A stretch of 64,000 nucleotides of DNA, taken from positions 1-64,000 of the forward strand of contig JANIHI010000012.1 of the NCBI GenBank assembly GCA_024518585.1. Reading direction: 5' to 3'. Made by a program: the position numbers and the translations under genes. The notes under the pieces were generated by a model. It made no database searches. It was not told the origin of the DNA and saw only the letters and a program-made list of their open reading frames with translations. Shown piece by piece: positions 45,741 to 54,446 of this stretch. Origin of the DNA: Methanolinea sp. (GTDB lineage: Archaea; Halobacteriota; Methanomicrobia; Methanomicrobiales; Methanospirillaceae). The stretch's first letter is position 1, and each line of letters opens with the position of its first letter.

Positions 45741-46540
45741 TCGAGGGTACATCATCCCGGGGAGGCCAGGGAAAGGGGGAGCAGATCCCTTCAAAATAGC
45801 ATACAAATGGGCTTAAAAAGCTAAAAAAAACCCTTCATTTCAAGAAGTGGGGGTATGCATCGGGGGATGTGTCCCGATGCGATCCGATACTTTTTTTATC
45901 CCCATGTGATATCTCATTCTGGTGTACCGGGAAGCGCCGCCAGTTACAAAGCCTGGAGTACTGCCTATAATGATGCCACCTTGATTGTATAGTGCTTTTT
46001 CAGGCAGGCGTCGCCCGCTGAACGGTGCACCAAAAAATCCATTTCATCTCCTTGTATATAAATTCCGTGGTCGAAAGTGACTTTTTTGCGTTTGTTTTGA
46101 CATGCGTCAGACATTTTGGAAGGCAAATTGAAATTGGAACAAAATTATCGTGCCATCATTAAAAACGATTTAAAAGATTCAAAATAAAAAAATAACGAAA
46201 AATATGGGGAATGGAGGAGTGAAGTGCCGATCCACCGTGTTCCGTTCCCGGGGAAGGAAAGGGGGGTAGTCTGAGGGGGGACGCATAACGGGGTTGAAAT
46301 TTGAAACGGCTTTCCCAGAGGTGCCGCAGTGTCTGGTTTATAAAATTTTCGCGACACTCCCGGATACCACAGGGTTTCCGCAGGGGATGGTGGTGACGTT
46401 TTTTAAACGGTCTCCTCCCCGGAGGGGGACCCGTTCCCGGGAACCTCGTTGTCGCAGTGCGAAGCCCCTTCCGGAAATGATGGGTGGAAGGGCACCCGGG
46501 CCGGGGGAGATGGGAACGGGAATGTACCGGGAAAAAGCCA
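45741..46540. other. 800-base gene-free region with a perfect hairpin
   Basis: No convincing coding region is present; the reading frames here are short or overlap the tRNA. A perfect 8-bp hairpin (GCATCGGG at 45857-45864 and CCCGATGC at 45873-45880) is followed ten bases later by seven T residues (45891-45897), which could end the FKBP transcript or a small RNA. The block 46130-46200 is very AT-rich. The rest shows nothing that I can name. Confidence 0.5.
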
Positions 46541-46614
46541 TGGGCCCGGCCGGATTCGAACCGGCGACCTCCGCCGTGTAAGGGCGACGTCATGACCGAC
46601 TAGACCACAGGCCC
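46541..46614 (-). tRNA. tRNA-Val, anticodon UAC
   Basis: A complete cloverleaf of 74 bases. The acceptor stem is 7 bp (one U-G pair) with discriminator A; the D stem, the 5-bp anticodon stem with loop CTTACAC and the T arm GCCGG-TTCGAAT-CCGGC all pair. Anticodon TAC is for valine. CCA is not encoded and there is no intron. A TATA-like element (CTTTAATAC on the minus strand, 46643-46651) lies at the right distance, and five T residues follow the 3' end (46533-46537). Confidence 0.95.
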
Positions 46615-46731
46615 GGACAGCCAGAAAAATTCAACGGTGAGGGTATTAAAGCCACCTGTTGGATTGTGGACCTACCCCGGTCATTTCCATGGGAAATGGC
46701 GTTTTTCAGGTCACCGGCGGGGTGGAGATCC

Positions 46732-47373
46732 CTATTCCTCCTGGAATACCGCGTGTATCTCTGCCCTTGTGACGGTCTCTCCCATGACGCGTATTTTCCA
46801 CGAGACCTCTTCGAGCGATACCACGCGAAGGTGGGAGAAAAGTTCCCTTACCTCCTCCCCGGTGAAATAGTGGGTGAAAATTCCGGACCCGCGAAGAAAT
46901 GTCCCCTCCTCAATTTCCTCTCCCCTGCCCGCCCGGAAATCGGAACAGGAAAAGGTGCGGACGAGGACCCGGCCCCTCGCGTGCACCACCCGGGCAGCCT
47001 CGCGGGCGACACGTTCCCTGCCATCTGTGAGGAAATGGTCGAGGACATGAATAAGGAGGACCCAGTCAAAAGACCCATCCGGGAAAGGCATGCGTGCGGC
47101 ATCTGCGTGCACAAGCTGGAGGGTGTTGGCCCTGGAAAAACGTTTCCTGCAGAGCGTGAGTGCAGCCGTGGAAATGTCCATGCCCACGATGGAGGGCTGC
47201 GGGACCGGCGCCGCCCGGGCAACCATGCTCGCGAGGGTCTTTCCATCACCACACCCCACCTCGAGGACTCTTTCTCCCGGGGAAAAAACCGGGATACCGG
47301 GGGTTACCCCTGCAAAAAGCTGTCCCTTCTGCCTGTACTCACTGTCCCATGCGAATTGAGAGGGATGTGTCAT
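46732..47373 (-). CDS. Class I SAM-dependent methyltransferase (213 aa)
   Basis: A small Rossmann-fold methyltransferase. Motif I is VLEVGCGDGKT, motif II the acidic IVGMDIS, and motif IV the stretch FDWVLLIHVLDHF. It resembles the UbiE/Methyltransf_11 group, whose substrates cannot be told from sequence. The ATG at 47373 was chosen over an upstream GTG or ATG; its ribosome binding site is weak. It follows mch on the same strand with about 100 bases between. Confidence 0.85.
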   Translation of the reverse strand: MTHPSQFAWDSEYRQKGQLFAGVTPGIPVFSPGERVLEVGCGDGKTLASMVARAAPVPQPSIVGMDISTAALTLCRKRFSRANTLQLVHADAARMPFPDGSFDWVLLIHVLDHFLTDGRERVAREAARVVHARGRVLVRTFSCSDFRAGRGEEIEEGTFLRGSGIFTHYFTGEEVRELFSHLRVVSLEEVSWKIRVMGETVTRAEIHAVFQEE

Positions 47374-47476
47374 GGGGATTTTCCAGGTTGCAACCCGTTT
47401 TTGGGGGTCCCTGTGCTCTGCTGCAGGCATCTCTTTTCGAAAAAGACCGGGGGATTGTCCCCCGGAGAAACACGCA

Positions 47477-48421
47477 TCAGAGCAGACCGAAAGATTTGAG
47501 GGTCACGTCAGGGTTGACGGCACCACAGTGGTAGACGACACCTTCAGAGACCTCATTGATAACGACCTCCGCAGGGGAGAAGAGCGAGGTATCGATCTTG
47601 TAAAAGTCATACCCTGCCTCTTTGAAGATCTCGTTGAACGGTTTTCCGTAACCCTTTGACTTGTTACTCGGGATCTTCTCGAGGTACTCCTTGATCTCGG
47701 GGGCCTTCATGGTGAGCATGATCCGCCCATGGTAGATCGTCGCATCGTTTGTCACACCCATAGCCAGTTTCGGTCCCCGCACGGGGGGTACTGGCGCCGT
47801 CCCCATAGCAGCAGAGATCTTCCTCGTGTCAAAGTGGAGTTCATTCAGTTTGTAGATAGCGGTCTCCACGCACCGGCCGGCGACCTGGATGGAGCCGACG
47901 ATTGATGCAGTGGGGGCAACGACGGCGCACACGTTTGCCGGCTCCACGTGGCAATCGGCCGCTATCTTCTCCATGACCTCCGCATGGGGGAGGTGGTCGC
48001 TCTCCAGTGCAATAACTGCGGAATCGAAGTCATCTTCGTAATCGATGACCTCAAAGGTATGCTTGGGTTTGAGGGAGAGCGCCCGTGCCGGGCCACTCCC
48101 CATTGCAGAGTAGTTGTTGTGCTTTATCGTCCACCCGGCTTTCTGTGACCCAAGGCATGAAATGGAGGGGAAATCAGTGAAAACATCGATGAAAGGGATC
48201 GGGTAGTCCCTGATGGAGGCCATCCGGAAGTTGACTTCCCCAAGGCCGCCCATGCAGATCTCGGTAAAGGCGCGCCCGGCGGCATACCCCCCGCGTGTGC
48301 TGACGCCGCAATCGATTATCCGGGCCCCGTTATCGAGTTCATGGTATGTTGCATTGAATTCCTCGGCATATTCTGCAAGGTTCTCGAAAATTTCCAGAGC
48401 AAGTTCATTCACACTGAGCAC
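47477..48421 (-). CDS. mch: Methenyltetrahydromethanopterin cyclohydrolase (314 aa)
   Basis: Third step of CO2 reduction: converts N5-formyl- to N5,N10-methenyl-tetrahydromethanopterin. The family start LSVNELALEIFENL and blocks DCGVSTRGGYAAGRAFTEICMGG, AVVAPTASIVGSIQVAGR and TNDATIYHGR are clear. The GTG at 48421 is chosen because GGGGGT lies 7 bases upstream and the length fits; ATG 48442 is possible. A TATA box (TTTTATAAAA, 48484-48493) lies just upstream. Confidence 0.95.
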   Translation of the reverse strand: MLSVNELALEIFENLAEYAEEFNATYHELDNGARIIDCGVSTRGGYAAGRAFTEICMGGLGEVNFRMASIRDYPIPFIDVFTDFPSISCLGSQKAGWTIKHNNYSAMGSGPARALSLKPKHTFEVIDYEDDFDSAVIALESDHLPHAEVMEKIAADCHVEPANVCAVVAPTASIVGSIQVAGRCVETAIYKLNELHFDTRKISAAMGTAPVPPVRGPKLAMGVTNDATIYHGRIMLTMKAPEIKEYLEKIPSNKSKGYGKPFNEIFKEAGYDFYKIDTSLFSPAEVVINEVSEGVVYHCGAVNPDVTLKSFGLL

Positions 48422-48483
48422 GTGGAATACCCCCTTCACCATAGAACACACCCGGGAAACAGATAAGAGTTATCAAATGATCG

Positions 48484-48493
48484 TTTTATAAAA
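48484..48493 (-). promoter_or_regulatory. TATA box of mch
   Basis: TTTTATAAAA, self-complementary, 63 bases before the GTG start of mch. Transcription should begin near 48460, leaving a leader of about 40 bases that contains the ribosome binding site. It lies within a few bases of the end of cdc6. Confidence 0.7.
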
Positions 48494-48497
48494 GGGT

Positions 48498-49622
48498 TCA
48501 TGTGAGGTATTCACAGACTCTTTCGGGGTTATAGCGGAGTGTAATCACCCTCGTTCTGCCCTTTCCATCGCGGTACTCGAGGTTGACGAGACGCATGGCA
48601 TCGAGTTTCCTCACGATCTCGTAAAAGCGGGTATAGCCAAGGCCTGTCTCCTCTTTGACAACCTTGTAGACGGCCCCTGCGCTCATCTCTCCCCCGCGTG
48701 CCGCGTGCTCCGCGAGTGCCTTCAGGAGGGACTTTTCTTCGGGTTTGAGGGTTTTTATGGATGAGGCCAGGTGGATATACCGTGAAATCCGGTAAGCCCC
48801 GCAAATATCGTCCTTTTCTATCTTCCTGCTGGCCCGCCTCTCCGCGCTCAATGTTGCACGCTTGATGAGGTCGATGCCCACGCGGAGGTCCCCGCTCTTC
48901 TGGGTCTGTTCCACCACGAGGTCAAACATCTCGGGCGGGAGGCAACCGGGGTACAGCCCCTGGAGGACGCGTTCCCCCAGTATCGTCCGGATCTCCTCCG
49001 TGGTGTAAGGCGGAAAATAGATCTCCGTTGGCCGGAACACCGAGGAGACGCGGGCGTCAACCACGCGTGCGATGTCCACGTCCATGTCACTGACGATGAG
49101 GATGACCCCCACCCGCGTCCCCGGATAGGACTCGTGGGAGCGCAGGAGAGAATAGAGGACCCGGTTTATCTCGTTCTCGTAGAGGAGGTAGTTTGCATCG
49201 TCAAGCGCCACGAGGAGGACCTGCTCGTCCTTCTGAAGCATGCGGGCAATGGCATCAAAGACCTGCTTAAAGGACGTCCCGGATGAGGGAGGGAGGTGCC
49301 CGGAGAGCCTCCTGTAGACCTGGGAGAATACAGAAAACTTGGTGTTGTCAATCTGGCAGTTGACGTAAACCGGGACGATTTTCTTCGTTGTCTCTTCGAT
49401 CTCGGCAAAGAGCTTTTTGACGCTCGTCGTCTTCCCCGTTCCGGGAACACCCCGGCAGACCGTGTTCAGCGGGCGGGCTCCCCGGATTGCCGGTCTTATC
49501 TGGAAGGCAAGTTCCTTCATCTGGGTCTCGCGGAAGTTGAACTGCTCAGGGACATAATCGATCTCGAAGACCTCGGGGTCCCGGAACAGTGTCTCGTCCC
49601 ACATGAGGAGGTCTTTTTTCAT
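48498..49622 (-). CDS. cdc6: Cdc6/Orc1 replication initiator (374 aa)
   Basis: AAA+ ATPase that binds replication origins and loads the MCM helicase. Walker A is GVPGTGKTTS (with the family's leading R), Walker B is LVALDDANYL, and sensor 2 lies in the GDLRVGIDLIKRA region. The C-terminal winged helix (residues 290-374) binds DNA. The ATG at 49622 was chosen because the 31 earlier codons lack family likeness. Origin boxes were searched for by eye in the flanking gaps without success. Confidence 0.92.
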   Translation of the reverse strand: MKKDLLMWDETLFRDPEVFEIDYVPEQFNFRETQMKELAFQIRPAIRGARPLNTVCRGVPGTGKTTSVKKLFAEIEETTKKIVPVYVNCQIDNTKFSVFSQVYRRLSGHLPPSSGTSFKQVFDAIARMLQKDEQVLLVALDDANYLLYENEINRVLYSLLRSHESYPGTRVGVILIVSDMDVDIARVVDARVSSVFRPTEIYFPPYTTEEIRTILGERVLQGLYPGCLPPEMFDLVVEQTQKSGDLRVGIDLIKRATLSAERRASRKIEKDDICGAYRISRYIHLASSIKTLKPEEKSLLKALAEHAARGGEMSAGAVYKVVKEETGLGYTRFYEIVRKLDAMRLVNLEYRDGKGRTRVITLRYNPERVCEYLT

Positions 49623-49671
49623 TCCCTGGCCTTCCCCCTCGCCCCTTGCTCTTTTCGGGTTTTCGGGAAAT

Positions 49672-50142
49672 TCAGATATTCTTGAGGCATTTGCGACAGA
49701 GCGTCCTGCTGGCAAAGAGCATGCTCATCTTCTGGTCAGCCGGTTTCACGGGTGCACCGCACTCCTCGCACGTGGCGACCTTCATCTGGTCAGGAGCTCC
49801 AGGCCCGGGGATTTTTTCCGGGGACACGTCCCTTTCTGGGACTGAAACTGCGACCGGCTGGTCAGAACCCGTGCCCAGACCCTGATTCGCGGTGGTGACC
49901 GGGCCTGCGATGGCCTCATATTCCGCTGCCCCCGGTGGAAGGATGCGTTTCCGGTACCCATCAATTCTTTCCCGTGATGCAGGGTCGGAACGCCCGAACA
50001 TCCCGAGGACACGATCGAGGAACAGGGCGAGCTCTTTTGCATCCTCCTCGGACTCCACGGCACCGCTCACTTCCAGGCGGAGGTTCTCATAGTTCTCGAG
50101 GTTGACCGTTATCCCGATGGTAAGTGTCCTCTGCCTGTCCAT
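49672..50142 (-). CDS. Hypothetical protein with C-terminal zinc ribbon (156 aa)
   Basis: I do not recognise a named family. Residues 1-55 form an alpha/beta domain (LTIGITVNLENYENLRLEVSG, then a helix), residues 60-120 are a Pro/Gly-rich linker, and the last 35 residues hold a zinc ribbon with CEECGAP and CRKCLK. It lies 49 bases upstream of cdc6 on the same strand, probably in one transcript, so a link with DNA replication is possible but unproven. Confidence 0.75.
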   Translation of the reverse strand: MDRQRTLTIGITVNLENYENLRLEVSGAVESEEDAKELALFLDRVLGMFGRSDPASRERIDGYRKRILPPGAAEYEAIAGPVTTANQGLGTGSDQPVAVSVPERDVSPEKIPGPGAPDQMKVATCEECGAPVKPADQKMSMLFASRTLCRKCLKNI

Positions 50143-50247
50143 GGTATCATATTCATCGGGTATTTCTAATGAAAGTGCTGCCTCTGAACCTCACCCCGCA
50201 GGGGAGCCGGATCCCCCCATTCCTGTACCGTGATAGATCCTTACCCG

Positions 50248-51780
50248 TCAGGTGACGGTCACGAAGGCCCCGGCATTGCGAGCTCTGGTGCACACGATGT
50301 CACCACCGCCGGCCGGTTCAAGGACTTCGCGGCATTCCCTCCCGATGTCATCCATCCCCCCTTCCCCAAAGCAAAAGACCGTAGGACCAAATGAACTCAA
50401 CCCTGCCGCGACAGCACCGGCATTCCGCATCGTGGAAATGAGGTCCCGTGAAACGGGCGGTGCGAGCATGTTCTCAACTTTCTTGAACCCAAGTTCCTGC
50501 ATCCGGTTCACTGCTTTTCCAAAGAGTTCAAGGTCCTTCTCAACGAGCCCCGGCAGGAGAAGGAAGAGGACGATGTGTGCAAGTTCCCGGACTTCTTCCT
50601 GCGGGACCGGGCAGTACTGTGAAAAGAGGGACTTTTCAATAGCCCCGCTTGCTCCGGGGGCACTCCGGGGGATGGCAAGAAGGATCTCCCAGTGGGGGGG
50701 AAAATCATGCCGGGCGATGATCTCCGGCGGGCGGACACCCGGCGAGGCCGATGAGGGGAGGAATGCCGCCTTGTCCCTGGAAGTGCCAAAAGAATGACCC
50801 CCATCGACGAGAAAACCCCCCGTCGAAAACGCGGCAGTTCCAATCCCTGATGTCCCGCCGCGCCCTGTAATCAGGGCAAGCTCGTGCGGCGGGCAGACCT
50901 GGCCGTACAGGTGACAGAGTGCCGTTGCTGCAGACAGGGCAAGTTGCGTCCCCCTCCCGAGACCCACGTGGCCGGGGTACAGGGACGGGAGGGAAAACTC
51001 CGCCCCACCCGGCAGGCAGAGGGCCCGCGCGATGGCGTCTGCGGCAGCAAGTACCCTCGAACGGGCATCCTCGTCTCCCCCGACGACGGAAAATCCCTCG
51101 CTCCGCCGGGCAGAAAGGACGACCTCCGGGTGGTCAAGGGCAATCCCGACCCCTCCGTCCACCCTCCCGAGGCTCCCGTTCATGTCGAGGAGGCCGAGGT
51201 GCAGGCGGGAAGGAGCCCTGACCACGACCCGGCGCTCGCCGGCGAAGAACATGGCAGGAAAAGTCTCCTCGATGTGCATGAGAGGGCTGTTTTCGTGGAT
51301 GATGCGGTACTGGCGGGAAAGGAAGAGGGGGTTTCCGGCAAGCCCAAAAACCGCCGCGACTTCCTGGGGACGGGTGCCGGCCGAGATCCCGAGGATCTCT
51401 CTCCGCGTCTCGAGGCGGTGCATCTCGAGGATCTTCCCGATCGGGATGTCAGCCCGCATGAGGTCGTCGCGGAAAGAGGGAGAGAGCCGCGAGAGCGGTG
51501 TGTACGACTCTGCATAAATGAGTGTCTCTCCGGAACGGGTGTTTTTGAGTTCAACAACCCGGTGGTTGACCTCCTCGCCCGGTCTCACCTGGAGTTGCTC
51601 TGCGATGCGGGGATCTGCCCTTTCCACCACCTGCAACCGGGTGATAACTGCGACCGGTGCACCCGAGGCAAGTTCAAGGAGCCGCGTCACGGAACCGTCG
51701 GTCCCCAGAAGGACCCTCTGGAGGGGAGAGAGGGGACCAGCTACCCGTTCGAGATCGGTGCAGAGGAGGGGGCTTGACAT
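50248..51780 (-). CDS. Chorismate lyase-like domain fused to beta-RFAP synthase (510 aa)
   Basis: Residues 1-175 resemble the archaeal chorismate pyruvate-lyase (DUF98) family: VNHRVVELKN, LIYAESYTPLSRL and ADIPIGKILEMHRLETRREI, which makes 4-hydroxybenzoate. Residues 180-510 are beta-ribofuranosyl-benzene 5'-phosphate synthase of the GHMP fold, with APSRLHLGLLDMNG and the phosphate loop GHVGLGRGTQLALS. The second step of methanopterin synthesis uses the product of the first, so the fusion is logical. Both halves look complete with no frameshift. Confidence 0.9.
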   Translation of the reverse strand: MSSPLLCTDLERVAGPLSPLQRVLLGTDGSVTRLLELASGAPVAVITRLQVVERADPRIAEQLQVRPGEEVNHRVVELKNTRSGETLIYAESYTPLSRLSPSFRDDLMRADIPIGKILEMHRLETRREILGISAGTRPQEVAAVFGLAGNPLFLSRQYRIIHENSPLMHIEETFPAMFFAGERRVVVRAPSRLHLGLLDMNGSLGRVDGGVGIALDHPEVVLSARRSEGFSVVGGDEDARSRVLAAADAIARALCLPGGAEFSLPSLYPGHVGLGRGTQLALSAATALCHLYGQVCPPHELALITGRGGTSGIGTAAFSTGGFLVDGGHSFGTSRDKAAFLPSSASPGVRPPEIIARHDFPPHWEILLAIPRSAPGASGAIEKSLFSQYCPVPQEEVRELAHIVLFLLLPGLVEKDLELFGKAVNRMQELGFKKVENMLAPPVSRDLISTMRNAGAVAAGLSSFGPTVFCFGEGGMDDIGRECREVLEPAGGGDIVCTRARNAGAFVTVT

Positions 51781-51831
51781 ATCTCAGGAGGTGATCGTGC
51801 CGGGATGATACAATCTTTCCGCCCCGGTGGT

Positions 51832-53004
51832 TCAGGCGCTCCCCTCTCCCAGGAAGAGGGAGAGGAACTCCTGCCCTTCGCGGAGCCCGAGGGAACCCCC
51901 GGCAGCCTCTCTCTCGCAGAAAGAACGGCAATTATCCCGTCCTATTCCAAGGATTGCAAACGGGACGGGGTCACTCGTGTGGGTCCTGATCCGGAGGGGG
52001 GTCGGGTGGTCCGGCAGGACCGCGATCCGGGCACTGCACCCCTCAATCAGCGTGCCAACCATCGTGTCGAGGCGCTCGATGGCCCTGACCTTCTCTTCCA
52101 CGCTCCCCATGTGGCCTGCCTCGTCAGGGGCCTCGACGTGGATATATACAAAGTTCACGCGGTGGAGGGCATCGAGGGCATAGCGTGCCTTGGCCTGGTA
52201 GTCGGTATCAAGGTATCCCGTTGCCCCCGGGACATCGATGACCTCCATGGCGGCACACCTCCCGATCCCCCGCAGCAGGTCTACGGCCGAGATGATGGCC
52301 CCTGAAATGCCATATTTTTGGGAAAATGGCGTGAGCTGGGGGGTCTTCCCTCCACTCCACGGCCAGATATGTGTCGCGGGCGAAAGAGCCCTCGCCACCC
52401 GGGACTCGTTGACTGGGTGGTGCTCAAATACCCGCTGCGATGCCTCCATGCACGAGCGCAGGACCTCCGCATCGTTGCCCTGCGGCAGGTGCGGCATGAC
52501 CGGCTGCCCGACGATGTCGTGGGGGGGGACAGTGACGGCGCCGCGGGCAGAGGGCAGAACGAGGACGTTCCTGTAACTGACCCCCGGGTAAACCCTGACG
52601 GGTGCAATCTCTTCCTGGAGCGTTGAGAGGAGGGCCTTGCCCTCGGCACTCGAGATGTGACCGGCGGAGAAGTCAGCCATCGTGCCATCCCTGATGGTGA
52701 CAAGGTTGCACCGGTAGGCCATCTCAGACTCGCCGAGCAGGAGACCCATGCTTGCAGCCTCGAGCGGTCCCCTGCCCGTGTAGAACACGCGCGGGTCATA
52801 GCCGAGGATGGAGAGGTTTGCAATGTCTGAGCCGGCCTCGCACCCGGGAGGGATGGTCTGGAGCATGCCGCAGGAACCTTCCCGTGCGATGCGGTCCATG
52901 TTCGGGGTTGATGCGTACTCCAGGGGGGTCATTCCCCCGAGTTCCCCGATTGGTTCATCTGCCATCCCGTCTCCCAGCACAACGATGTACTTTCCTGGTT
53001 TCAT
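51832..53004 (-). CDS. apgM: Archaeal 2,3-bisphosphoglycerate-independent phosphoglycerate mutase (390 aa)
   Basis: Interconverts 3- and 2-phosphoglycerate in gluconeogenesis. Metal-binding alkaline-phosphatase-fold motifs are seen: VVLGDGMAD, the nucleophile region GSDIANLSILGYDP, VYIHVEAPDEAGHMG and AVLPDHPTP. The short length (about 400) and sequence place it in the archaeal ApgM group. Its start overlaps the end of the upstream membrane-protein gene by 4 bases (ATGA). Confidence 0.95.
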   Translation of the reverse strand: MKPGKYIVVLGDGMADEPIGELGGMTPLEYASTPNMDRIAREGSCGMLQTIPPGCEAGSDIANLSILGYDPRVFYTGRGPLEAASMGLLLGESEMAYRCNLVTIRDGTMADFSAGHISSAEGKALLSTLQEEIAPVRVYPGVSYRNVLVLPSARGAVTVPPHDIVGQPVMPHLPQGNDAEVLRSCMEASQRVFEHHPVNESRVARALSPATHIWPWSGGKTPQLTPFSQKYGISGAIISAVDLLRGIGRCAAMEVIDVPGATGYLDTDYQAKARYALDALHRVNFVYIHVEAPDEAGHMGSVEEKVRAIERLDTMVGTLIEGCSARIAVLPDHPTPLRIRTHTSDPVPFAILGIGRDNCRSFCEREAAGGSLGLREGQEFLSLFLGEGSA

Positions 53005-53471
53005 GGTCCACCCAACAGATTCATCAGTCCGACGAGGGGCAGCGTTGTAATGAGAGCGGCCACGAAAGCGCCCCCTGCAATCGCGAGAACAGCATCACGG
53101 AAACGGATACGGAAAACGAAAGCTGCTGCGCAACCGCTCCAGGTACCGGTGACAGGGACGGGGAGGGCCACGAAAAGGAAGAGTGCCGGTGCCCCGTACC
53201 TCCGGATATTGTCCTCGTGATTGCGAGTCCTCTCAAAGAGCCAGGAGAAGAAACGCTCCATGGTGGCAGAGCGGACCCGGAGCCAGCCTGACACGGGTTC
53301 CAACAGCAGGAGGAGGGGGATGATCGGCAGGAGGTTGCCGAGGATACCGAGAGCAAACGCCGTCGAAGGCGAGAAACCATAGAGGATTGCCGCCGGAATG
53401 GCATACCGGGCCTCGAAGAATGGCGTGGCACCCAGGATGACGACGGTGAGGGCAGCAGGTATATCGATCAT
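53001..53471 (-). CDS. Small multidrug-export-type membrane protein, COG2426-like (156 aa)
   Basis: An integral membrane protein with about four or five helices, including the family block FFEARYAIPAAILYGFSP near the N terminus and the buried GILGNLLPIIPLLLLLEP. The family is annotated as putative small multidrug export, but its function is not established. The ATG at 53471 lies one base after the epimerase stop codon; the longer ORF start is inside the epimerase gene. Confidence 0.85.
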   Translation of the reverse strand: MIDIPAALTVVILGATPFFEARYAIPAAILYGFSPSTAFALGILGNLLPIIPLLLLLEPVSGWLRVRSATMERFFSWLFERTRNHEDNIRRYGAPALFLFVALPVPVTGTWSGCAAAFVFRIRFRDAVLAIAGGAFVAALITTLPLVGLMNLLGGP

Positions 53472-53472
53472 T

Positions 53473-54405
53473 TTAACCCAGCATGGCAGCAATGGCAATC
53501 GTGACACTTTCCCTTGACCCGACGGGAGGTTTCCACCCCAGGTCGCGGAGCTTCCGGACCGAGAGCTGCATCCGGGGCACGTCCCCGACCCACCCGCGTT
53601 CTCCCCCGGTAAAGGAATATTCCACACCCGATAACTTCATCGCCGAGACGACGAGGTCTGCGATGGAACGGACGTCAATCCAGTCTTCCGAACCGATGTT
53701 AAAGACATTGACCGGATCAGCAGAATGTGCCACAGCATAGAGCATTGCATCCACGCAGGCCCCTACCTCGAGGTATGACTTGGACTGCCTCCCATCCCCC
53801 AGGATCTCAAGCCGCCGGGGATCCGCAGAGAGCTTCTGAATGAAGTCCCAGATCACCCCATGGTTACTCCGCGCCCCGATGATGTTTGCAAACCGGAATA
53901 TCCAGCCCCTCATCCCGAAGCTGTGACAATATGCCGAGATCAACGCCTCGCAGGAGAGCTTTGTGGCACCATAGACGGAAACAGGTTCAAGGGGGGCGTA
54001 CTCTTCGGGTGTCGGGATGACCTTTGCATCGCCATAGACCGTTGACGTCGAGGTGAATACGATCTCACTGACACCACTCATCCGCATCGCTTCGAGGAGG
54101 TGCCAGGTCGCAAGGATGTTCTGCTGGACCTGGGAGGCGGGGGACACCGCCCCTAAACGGACGTCCGGGTCGGCCGCCAGGTGCCAGACCCTCCCCGCCC
54201 CGCGGAGGGATTCCTGCCACCCCTCCCCGAGGAGGTCTCCCTGGATGAACCGGACCCTTCCTTCCGACAGGTGGGATGAGATGTTTTCGAGAGACCCGGT
54301 GCGCAGGGAATCGATGACCAGCACCGGCTCTCCCCGGGCGACAAGTGCGTCGACCAGGTGGGAGCCGATGAACCCTGCACCCCCCGTCACCACGTTCGCC
54401 ATCAT
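53473..54405 (-). CDS. NAD-dependent sugar-nucleotide epimerase, GalE-like (310 aa)
   Basis: Extended short-chain dehydrogenase. The NAD-binding loop is TGGAGFIGSH, the catalytic Tyr/Lys pair is VYGATK and the serine/threonine is TSTSTVYGD. It probably acts on UDP-glucose or a similar sugar used for glycans; the exact substrate cannot be read. It is divergent from mmp12, with only 41 bases between the start codons. Confidence 0.9.
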   Translation of the reverse strand: MMANVVTGGAGFIGSHLVDALVARGEPVLVIDSLRTGSLENISSHLSEGRVRFIQGDLLGEGWQESLRGAGRVWHLAADPDVRLGAVSPASQVQQNILATWHLLEAMRMSGVSEIVFTSTSTVYGDAKVIPTPEEYAPLEPVSVYGATKLSCEALISAYCHSFGMRGWIFRFANIIGARSNHGVIWDFIQKLSADPRRLEILGDGRQSKSYLEVGACVDAMLYAVAHSADPVNVFNIGSEDWIDVRSIADLVVSAMKLSGVEYSFTGGERGWVGDVPRMQLSVRKLRDLGWKPPVGSRESVTIAIAAMLG

Positions 54406-54446
54406 ACCCTAATATGTATGTGGCTGCCATGTATAGGGATAGTGTT

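Noticed and set aside
46159-46593. ORF of 144 codons on the minus strand
   Set aside because: It runs through the tRNA-Val gene and has the composition of random frame, with no recognisable domain.
48452-50247. Replication origin next to cdc6/orc1
   Set aside because: No repeated origin recognition boxes or long AT-rich unwinding element were found by eye in the short gaps around the gene.
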